From: Glandiceps talaboti
Lineage: Eukaryota > Hemichordata > Enteropneusta > Spengelidae
Length of the DNA stretch: 64,000 nt
Direction of reading: 5' to 3'
Assembly (NCBI RefSeq): GCF_964340395.1
Contig: NC_135562.1
Location: 15,259,796 to 15,323,795, forward strand
The translations under genes and the position numbers were made by a program. This document shows, in pieces, positions 54,772-64,000 of the stretch (its first letter is position 1; every line of letters begins with the position of its first letter). A model generated the notes under the pieces. The model worked only from the letters and a program-made list of their open reading frames with translations, was not told the DNA's origin and did no database searches.

Positions 54772-57332
54772 ATGTTCTCTCAGTTTATTTCGCGTTATGA
54801 AGGTTTACATGAATTGGATATCCACCAGTCTCAGTGTAAGCCTGGTAAGTAGACTTAAAATTATTACAAATACTTTGATTTTGATATTTATAATACTGAC
54901 AGCACATAGTGTACATTCTAAACACACAGCGTCTCCACATACCTAGTTACGTAGACCGGCTTACAGGTATATGCTAATTCCGGTTGTCTTTATCTGTCTT
55001 GTACAGAAGATAGGTATTTTCCAAGTCAAACTAAGTGGTTGAAGTGTGTGGACGTTGTGCTCGGGGTACCACGAAAAATGTCGTGTATCTTCAAACGGAA
55101 CTCTTGGAAAACGTTGTGGTCCGCTGTCAAAAGCAAATTTCGATCTCCAGAAGATGAAGAAGGAGACGAAAGCAACAATGATAGTAGTCGAAGAGCTAAT
55201 GGTGGTGGCGATATTGTTGGTGGTTTGATACCTTCTGGTGAGTAAACGAATCTCGTGACTGTCTAAACAAACTTTGAGATCTTCACACACATTCCTTTAA
55301 CACTTTCGTTTTCATCAAATGTTGGATAATACTAAACCAACTTCCATGATAGTAGAAATATTCCAATGAACTAAATGTTCAGGAAGTTTCGTCATCTGTG
55401 CCGATCAAGACGTCTCAGAATGACATTCATAATTTCTTTTTTCAATTTACAGATATAAACCTTGTCCCTTATGACAGTTGGGAAATGGTTGATGTGATTT
55501 ACAGTGGTAAATTTACCTCTGTACATAAAGTAAAATATGAAGACAAATTTGTGGCGATGAAACGCATCAAACTTGGTCATGAGTTGAAACTAAGTGATAT
55601 TCATAACGAATTGACATTGTTAAGGTGAGTGAACATAAAATATTGCAAATCAATATGTATATCATAATCACTGGACGAATCATATCTACATATGTGCCTA
55701 AATTTGATTAAATCTTGTACAGTAACGGTTCATCATCATTCTCTCTTTAGGGATATCACTCGTGACGGAAATGACAAGTTTACGCATTTGTACGGAGCAG
55801 CTACCGACGTATTCACCGTATCTATATTTATGACGTATATTTCTGGTGAGAACACATTGGGTGATGTCATCGATGACGAAGACTTACAGGTGAGTTGGTG
55901 ACCTGTGACCTTATGACGTCATCAACATTTCATGAATATTGAATATCTTTTTCGTCATATGTGAAATGATAAATATGTATTTCAAGTTTAATTTTTTTTC
56001 ATCAAACAGGTTGATTACACTGCCAGAATTCGGTTAGCAATTCAGCTTTGTCAGGCTACCGACTACCTGCACAACAAACTTGGTATCGTCCATAACGACA
56101 TCAAGCCATACAATATTCTGGTAAGTATACGACAAATAACCAATTCGTCAAATAACAAATAACGGGTAAAATCAAAACTAAGCAAAATAATTAAAATATA
56201 TCATATGTGTGTGTTTTCGATAACCCGACCTAGCCTACTTTAATCTACAAATCATAAACAAGTTACTTCTCTTTCCTTGTAAATTTAAAATTCTTTTTAC
56301 CTTCAAAGCGGACAAAATGGTGAAAAATTTACTTCAATTTCTGTGTAAATTTTCTTGCAAAGTACCATTTAATATCAATTTTAAGTCCCCTTTTTTTTTA
56401 GAGAGAAACCAGGTCTTTTCAAACTGTAACTTGAGTTATACAGAGCAGTCTGGATATATTATGTTTCTCTACTTCACCTAATTCGGTTCAACTTTTTTCG
56501 AATTCTCATCTCATCAAACTGTCACAGAGGGAATTATCACCAACGCATATCTTGTCTCTAGTTCAAAGCGCAAAACAAACGTAAAATAAAATATCGACCT
56601 ACCAATCCTATTTTCTGAAGTCATGTTATCAGAAACGAATATTTTGTGTTGTTTTTGCTCAATTAATTAAATAATTAACTCATTTTTTGGTAAATTTTGG
56701 GTACAATTGAGGCGTTATTTGGTTAGTAAAATAAGCGACCTTTCTGTATAAAATGCCTGCTAAAATCATGATTAGCAATCGCGTAATGGTAAGTCGAGAA
56801 CTACTGTACATGTCAAATTGTCTATATTGACAGAAAACAGTGGGAAATACAGAAGAAAAACATAGTATTGTTTGAAGATTTGATTGAATAACATTCGTGT
56901 ATTCACAATTTACAGGTTGATGGTGATAAATTGATGCTGTGTGATTTTGGATATTCTGGTTGCATTGGATCAACCGATAATGTTGGTAATGGAACAATGC
57001 AATACATGGCGCCTGAAGCTGTACTAATGAAGTGTGAAACTTTACAGCCATCGCTTGACGTATGGTCGATAGCTGCTACCGTTATCGAAATGTTTATAGA
57101 TGACCTGCCATGGCCAGAAATTGACGACGACGACGATATTGAAGTCATAGTTGAGCATTTACTCAAGAAATATCACAATGTACATCCCAGTGGATTGAAC
57201 CAAATTGGTGGTTATACATTGGTCGAGATACTACAGTCATGTTTCTATGTCCCTGACATGAGAGCAGGTCTGGGAGAAATAATCCCGAAATTTGAAAAGT
57301 TAATTCTCGAGTATGAGGATGAAATAGATTAA
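54772..57332 (+). CDS. Tandem protein kinase, copy D (380 aa), most divergent
   Basis: Exons: 54772-54844, 55007-55237, 55453-55624, 55751-55889, 56010-56120 and 56916-57332. Exon 4 is 139 bases, with six extra bases that add two acidic residues (VIDDEDLQ for VIEDLQ), so the protein is two residues longer. Changes sit in functional places: MKRIKL after the beta-3 lysine, DYTARI and ATDYL in helix E, HNDIKPYN for HNDIKPHN in the catalytic loop, and DIEVIVEHL near the end. Catalytic K, E, D, N and DFG are kept. Intron 3 is only 126 bases because the SINE-like insert is absent. Introns 4 and 5 also differ more from the other copies than those do from each other. Confidence 0.85.
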
Positions 57333-57498
57333 TAGAATTATTTGTGTTTAAATTTTGAGAGACTTTATCGTAGTTAAGGTATTAAAAGATTTCCTTTAAC
57401 ATTTTTAACTGTATTTTTGATGGTCTGTGTATCACTACTTGTCATGCCAAGCAGTTGGTTTAATACCATTGCTGATGTGCCATAAAATCGCCATCTGT

Positions 57499-57729
57499 GT
57501 GTGTTGTATGTATGTATGTATGTATGTATGTATGTATGTATGTATGTATGTATGTATGTATGTATGAATGTATGTATGTATGTATGTATGTATGTATGTA
57601 TGTGTGTGTATGTATGTATGTATGTATGTATGTATGTATGTATGAATGTATGTATACAAGTATGTATGTATGTATGTATGTATGTAGGCATGTAGGTATG
57701 TATGTATGTATGTATGTATGTATGTATGT
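57499..57729. repeat. (GTAT)n microsatellite after kinase copy D
   Basis: A tract with GAATG, TACAAG and GGCATG interruptions; the TACAAGTA at about 57655 is the empty site of the insertion after copy C. Confidence 0.95.
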
Positions 57730-59566
57730 TTGGAAAGCATTTTGTCTCACTACTCTTGGCAGAATGTTTTCTTCAGTCTTAGACCAAACTTTTACAGAAT
57801 TTTATCAAAAAGTTGGAGAAAATCAAGAATTTTTAAGAACAATATTTTGGTTGCCAAAGTATTTATTTTGATACCCATTCAGTCCTTTAGTCAGAACTAT
57901 TTTCATAACCCCTGTTAATATTGTACATGGAATTTTCCACAATTTCTGTCCAGGATTTGAAAATAATTTTCTCCCTGCCCCAATTCAAATTGTTTTTGTA
58001 AAGACTACATTAAAAATTACCGGAAAGGCAAAAAAGAATTTTTTGCATTGAGAAAAAAGAGAAAAAGCTGAAATGACCATGGAGAGAATTTTTTGTCCGA
58101 AATAAACGACTGAATGGTTTAACCGAAAACGTTCTTATTTTGGTGTTAGTGTTATTGGTGAAAATGTTGTGGTAATGTATGTAAGAGTTCACTCAGTGTG
58201 TATGTACACCAACGTAGAATCCAGTCATGTGGGGAGTTTAAATTTGCTCTCACTTTCCTCCTACCACGCCTAGCATTTCACTATAACAGTCCTATATTCA
58301 CACCTAAAATTAGATTACAATTTCCTGCAATGTTGAATATGGTTATCATGTTGACATCATACCCCTCAGAATTGGTTCTAATCATGTGATGACGCCATTG
58401 ACGTCATCTGACAGCAGAAAGAATTTTAAAAATCCAGGAATAAATTCAGCCTGTTTTCTGGCATTCGCCTGATTGAAACAATAAGTCATTAGTGAAATGT
58501 CAGGCGTGGTATGAGAAAAGTGAGTTTCAGAGCAAAATCTGGATTGCACGCTATAGGGCTATTGTAATCCACCTAGTAAACGTGCATATCACCATGTATA
58601 TGTACATAGATCACTAACAACTTTCCATGGAAATAAAACATGGGTTTGTAGTGCATCATGAGGTAACTACACGATATTACACGCATGACATCTCTCCTAC
58701 GTGAAGTTGAAAGATCTCGAAACAGTCGCTGGCATGACATACACAAATTTGAATATTAACACAACAACAACAAACCTGGGATATAGCGTTCAAGTATTTT
58801 ATCTATGACAGACCTATCTCAGACTTTCAGGTAAAATAAATGCATTATATTCATAAAACAATGAAATATTCGTCATAAATAGCTCAATTTCCCTGAAAGA
58901 ATGGCATCGGTCGACTAACGATGGACGCATGCGCACTTGGACGCAGTCCACGGATATGGACATATCGGAGGTGAGAACTAAAGTAAATAAACATTCATAG
59001 CACAATGTTTGGCTGCAAAAACTAATATTCACAGTATTTCTTCGGTATTTTTTTATCAGAAGAAATATTTGTGGACGATCTAATCGGTTGCCACTAGTAC
59101 TGAGGTTGTGTTACACTGTGCGACATTCCACATTTCATGACAATCTGTACACATTGTTTGTTGAGAGGAGTTGATATATATGATAAATATGAAAACATCA
59201 CTTTGGCTATGTTGATATAACAACTGAATATAAAATAAACAGAAACGAAAAAGATCACTAACGTATCACTTTTAATCAACCGAAAACGTTTTACTGTAGT
59301 ACTTTCAATCGACGATCTTGACGTCACAGTTTTCGATTCATATCATTGGTTTGTTATGTTCTGCGTCTTGCGTTCTATGACCATGTTTGTCTAGAGGAAC
59401 TTTTTATGCGTTCACATGGTAACTTTGTTCTGTTTTGGGAAATATTCTAAGTTCGAAGCATTACCATAGTTCGTCAACTTCGCGTTTAGTTTATTAGTTC
59501 GAAGCAGTACGATAGATCGTGAACATCGTTTTCAGTTTCAGTCCGTAAAATACAAACTGTTTCAGT
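57730..59566 (+). promoter_or_regulatory. Upstream block of kinase copy E
   Basis: Almost identical to the block before copy B. Sites: TGACGTCA at 58399-58406, CGCATGCGCA at 58926-58935 and an intact proximal TGACGTCA at 59319-59326. Confidence 0.5.
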
Positions 59567-62523
59567 ATGTTCTCTCAGTTTATTTCGCGTTATGAAGGTT
59601 TAAATGAATTGGATATCCACCAGTCTCAGTGTAAGCCTGGTAAGTAGACTTAAAATTATTACAAATACTTTGATTTTCTGATTTATAATAATGACAGCAC
59701 ATAGTGTACATTCTAAAGACACAGCGTCTCCACGTACCTACGTAGACCATAGACAATATTGTCTATATTGTCTATGCGTAGACCGGCTTACAGGTATATG
59801 CTAATTCTGGTTGTCGCTATCTTTCTTGTACAGAAGATAGGCGGCATTTTCCAAGTCAAACTAAGTGGTTGAAGTGTGTGGACGTTGTGCTCGGGGTACC
59901 ACGAAAGATGTCGTGTATCTTCAAACGGAACTCTTGGAAAACGTTGTGGTCCGCTGTCAAAAGCAAGTTTCGAACTCCTCAAGACGACGAAGGAGACGGA
60001 AGCAACAGTGATAGTAGTCTAAGAGTTAATGGTGGTGGCGATATTGTTGGTGGTTTGATACCTTCTGGTGAGTAAACGAATCTCGTGACTGTCTAAACAA
60101 ACTTTGAGATCTTCACACACATTCCTTTAACACTTTCGTTTTCATCAAATGTTGGATAATACTAAACCAACTTCCATGATAGTAGAAATATTCCAATGAA
60201 CTAAATGTTCAGGAAGTTTCGTCATCTGTGCCGATCAAGACGTCTCAGAATGACATTCATAATTTCTTTTTTCAATTTACAGATATAAACCTTGTCCCTT
60301 ATGACAGTTGGGAAATGGTTGATGTGATTTACAGAGGTAAATTTACCTCTGTACATAAAGTAAAATATGAAGACAAATTTGTGGCGATGAAACACATCAA
60401 ACTTGGTCATGAGTTGAAACTAAGTGATATTCATAACGAATTGACATTGTTAAGGTGAGTGAACATAAAATATTGCAGATCAATATGTATATCATAATCA
60501 CTGGACGAAAAACATTTCCAATTTATTAATGTTAGTTTTTATATAATAATTTTCCACTCTTTGCTCAAAGCGCTTTGCAATTATTACCCCTGGAACGGAA
60601 CTTTATAGGCACAGCGTCCCTTTATACTTCCTCAATTCCCTGGAAAGCACTCATACAGTCCATTGCAGCGTATACAAACGCATGTGAATCAAAGAATTCA
60701 AATTGCCACCTCTATCCTACCAGGTCCCCATTTATACAACTGGGTTGACTAGGGCAAAACCCTGAGCTGCCCAAGGACTTTAACCATTCAGAAACAATGA
60801 GGCTCAAACCTGCAACCTGCAGATTCAAAACCGTTCGGCGACCGACATGACACCTTGCTGGCTCTAAGAAATGTGCCATGCATATATCTACATATGTGCC
60901 TAAATTTGATTAAATCTTGTACAGTAATGGTTCATCATCATTCTCTCTTTAGGGATATCACTCGTGACGGAAATGACAAGTTTACCCATTTGTACGGAGC
61001 AGCTACCGACGTATTCACCGTATCTATATTTATGACGTATATTTCTGGTGAGAGTACATTAGGTGATGTCATCGAAGACTTACAGGTGAGTTGGTGACCT
61101 GTGACCTTATGACGTCATCATAATTCAATGGATATTGAATTTCATTTTCATGAGATGTGAAATGATAAATATGTATTTCAAGTTCCATTTTTTTCATCAA
61201 ACAGGTTGATTACACTGACAGAATTCGGTTAGCCATTCAGCTTTGTCAGGCTTCCGACTACTTGCACAACAAACTTGGTATCGTCCATAACGACATCAAG
61301 CCACACAATATTCTGGTAAGTATACGATAAATAAACAATTCGTCAATAACAAATAACGGGTAAAATCAAAACTAAGCAAAATATTTGAAATATATTATAT
61401 GTGTGTTTCCGATAACACGACCGAGCCTAGTTTAAGCTACAAATCATAAACAAGTTACTTCTCTTTCCTTGTAAATTTAAGATTCTTTTTGCATTCAAAG
61501 CCGACAAAATGGTGAAAAATTTACTTCAATTTCTGTGTAAATTTTCTTGCAAAGTACCATTTAATATCAATTTTAAGTCCTTTTTTTAGAGAGAAACCAG
61601 GTCTTTTCAAACTGTAACTTGAGTTATACAGAGTAGTCTGCATATATTATGTTTGTCTACTTCACCTAATTCGGTTCAACTTTTTTCGAATTCACATCTC
61701 ATCAAACTGTCACAGAGGGAATTATCACCAACGCATATCTTGTCTCTAGTCCAAAGCGCAAAACAAACGTAAAATAAAATATCGACCTACCAATCCTATT
61801 TTCTGAAGTCATATTATCAGAAACGAACATTTTGTGTTGTTTTTGCTCAATTCATTAAATAATTAACTCATTTTTGTTGTTGTAAATTTTGGGTACAATT
61901 GAGGCGTTATTTGGTTAGTAAAATAAGCGACCTTTCTGTTTAAAATGACTGCTAAATCATGATTAGCAATCGCGTAATGGTAACTCGAGAACTACTGTAC
62001 ATGTCAAATTGTCTATATTGACAGAAAACAGTGGGAAATACAGAAGAAAGACATGGTATTGTTTGAAGATTTGATTGAATAACATTCGTGTATTCACAAT
62101 TTACAGGTTGATGGTGATAAATTGATGCTGTGTGATTTTGGATATTCTGGTTGCATTGGATCAACCGATAATGTTGGTAATGGAACAATGCAATACATGG
62201 CGCCTGAAGCTGTACTAATGAAGTGTGAAACTTTACAGCCATCGCTTGACGTATGGTCGATAGCTGCAACCGTTATTGAAATGTTTATAGACGACCTGCC
62301 ATGGCCAGAAATTGACGACGACGACGATATTGAAGTCGAAATTGAATATTTACTCAAGAAATATCACAATGTACACCCCAGTGGATTGAACCAAATTGGT
62401 GGTTATACTTTGGTCGAGATACTACAGTCATGTTTCTATGCCCCTGACATGAGAGCAGGTTTGGGAGAAATAATCCCGAAATTTGAAAAGTTAATTCTCG
62501 AGTATGAGGATGAAATAGATTAA
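59567..62523 (+). CDS. Tandem protein kinase, copy E (379 aa)
   Basis: Exons: 59567-59639, 59834-60067, 60283-60454, 60953-61085, 61205-61315 and 62107-62523. Exon 2 has three extra bases at its start, which give EDRRHFPSQ where the others have EDRYFPSQ. Exon 1 reads YEGLNELD. The linker is identical to copy A (RTPQDDEGDGSNSDSSLRVN), as is YRGK in the Gly loop, while the promoter block matches copy B and intron 1 matches copy C. Kinase motifs are intact (HNDIKPHN, DFG, APE). Intron 1 holds a 29-base palindromic insertion at 59748-59776. The 3' flank is that of copy B and this is the last copy in the window. Confidence 0.85.
59741..59783. repeat. 29-bp palindromic insertion with 7-bp flanking duplication (copy E, intron 1)
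   Basis: CATAGACAATATTG and CTATATTGTCTATG form a snap-back insert (59748-59776) flanked by CGTAGAC on both sides. The other copies have one CGTAGAC and no insert. Confidence 0.85.
60510..60879 (-). mobile_element. SINE-like insert in kinase copy E, intron 3
   Basis: The same insert as in A, B and C, about 9 bases shorter near 60797. Confidence 0.55.
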
Positions 62524-62684
62524 TAGAATTATTTGTGTTTAAATTTTGAGAGACTTTATTGTAGTTAAGGTATTAAAAGATTTCCTTTAACATTTTTAAC
62601 TGTAGATGGTCTGTGTATCACTACTTGTCATGCCAAGCAGTTGAATGGTTTAATACCATTGCTGATGTGCCATAAAATCGCCAT

Positions 62685-62685
62685 A

Positions 62686-62716
<31 letters not shown>

Positions 62717-62799
62717 ATGTATGTATGTATGTATGTATGTATGTATGTGTGTGTGTATGTATGTATGTGTGTGTGTGTATGTATGTATGTATGTATGTA

Positions 62800-62830
<31 letters not shown>

Positions 62831-62870
62831 ATGTATGTATGTATGTATGTATGTATGTATGTATGTATGT
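62685..62870. repeat. (GTAT)n microsatellite after kinase copy E
   Basis: A tetranucleotide tract with GTGTGT interruptions in nearly the same pattern as the tract after copy B. Confidence 0.95.
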
Positions 62871-63670
62871 TCTCTTTGTTGACTATCTCGACTTTCGATG
62901 TTACGAAGTGTTCATGGTCTAAGCTTCTGTGATAAAGTAAAATCATATTAACTCTGATTTCCCAACTTGTAGTTTGTTGTGTACAAATTAATACTCCCTC
63001 CCCACCCCACAGAAAAATAAAGGGAAACGCCACTCTAGGGTATACAAATATTATGAAGTTCATAAACTTTGGGTTCAGGAGAGTCGTTTCATCATTTCAC
63101 ATCATTTATAAGTTTCGCTCTGTTGCCAAGAAACACCAGATTAAAACTCTTTTACACCTCTATAGAGTTTCAAATTTAATTTATTCTTGGCAATCAAGCG
63201 AAAATAATGTGATATATGAAATCATGAAATGACTCTCCACGACCCACGGTTTATCTCTCTATTTCCTAGTCTAAGAATGGTGTTCTCCTGGAACGCGCCT
63301 CGGAGACCAATTTTCTTGAAAATCAAAGTAATCGAAATCTCTCTAAACCTTACCCCTGGTCAGTTTTGAAATAATAATATAACTTTCGGGGTTGTCAGTC
63401 TTGTTGTCATGGTAATCACCATATTGGATTCTAAAAAAGGGTCTAATTTTGATAAAAGTTTGATCTCCAATGAAAACAACTTGTACGGTTACAACTCATT
63501 ATTCCGCTTTTATTTGAACTAGAAATGGGTTTAAGTTTACTTGAACAAAGTAACAGAAAAAGTTTAAACAGTTTATTTCCGAGGCGCAAGATTCAAGTCG
63601 TGTTTTTACTCATTCACCACTGATCTATGTATACACGTACACGCGATTCTCTTGCCTCTATAGGTTACAA
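62871..63670. other. Copy E 3' flank, homologous to 46381-47190
   Basis: The match with the copy B flank is near perfect and ends near 63670. Beyond this, 63671-64000 shows nothing recognisable except a C/A-rich run at about 63894-63920. Confidence 0.75.
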
Positions 63671-64000
63671 CTTGATTAAGATATACTAATTATAACTTTC
63701 ACACTCTCATTATCAGACATACGTAAAAGTACAGAACTCGATCACGCGTGGTTTTTATGATATATTACGTTGAACAAAAATGGGTAAGTCGTTTTTCAAA
63801 ACATGCAAATCCCCAGGACGGTGCAAAAAAAAAATTACGACAATATTGTTGTAAAACACATATAGGCCTATTTACGGTAATTGTAATCTATGCCCCCCAC
63901 CCACCCCCCCCCACCCCCACCATTCGATTATGTGTTACAAGGATGTAGACTGTTACAATCGCTTCTATTTAGCTAGATTGTGTAAAATAAATGTACGGTG

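Overview
The window is nuclear DNA of an invertebrate animal. The genes have many short exons with GT/AG introns, and the DNA is rich in non-LTR retrotransposon fragments, MITE-like inverted repeats, minisatellites and long (GTAT)n and (TG)n tracts. No operons, ribosome binding sites or bacterial features are present. Repeat style and protein divergence fit a marine invertebrate (deuterostome or lophotrochozoan). The sequence alone does not name the species.

Layout. 0-10 kb is repeat-dominated: a dead LINE inside a 56-bp duplicated target, a 178-bp hairpin, a 2.4-kb segment bounded by inverted repeats that holds an RT fragment and a SET-domain exon (KMT5A-like), and a 3.4-kb higher-order minisatellite. 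10-15.4 kb holds four small exons in compatible phase that form the 3' end of an unrecognised + strand gene, with a TIR element in one intron. 15.4-23.4 kb is repeats, LINE remnants and palindromes with no gene I can support.

23.4-35.4 kb holds two conserved housekeeping genes in divergent orientation: UTP23 (- strand, 3 exons, 243 aa; pre-rRNA processing) and EIF3H (+ strand, 7 exons, 324 aa; translation initiation). They share an intergenic region of about 720 bp. The same head-to-head pair exists in human, so this looks like deeply conserved microsynteny. Their introns have collected MITEs, inverted repeats and minisatellites.

35.9-63.7 kb is a tandem array of five near-identical + strand copies of a six-exon gene for a protein kinase of about 378-380 aa. 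All five keep an intact reading frame and splice sites. The protein has a short basic and then acidic N-terminal region and a complete, compact kinase domain with an unusual HND catalytic-loop motif in place of HRD. Each copy carries its own promoter-proximal block (NRF1-like and CRE-like sites) and ends in a (GTAT)n tract. Presence or absence of a SINE-like insert, a 1.09-kb insertion with its empty site preserved in a paralogue, and mosaic nucleotide differences record recent duplication and gene conversion. This array is the most interesting biological content of the window.
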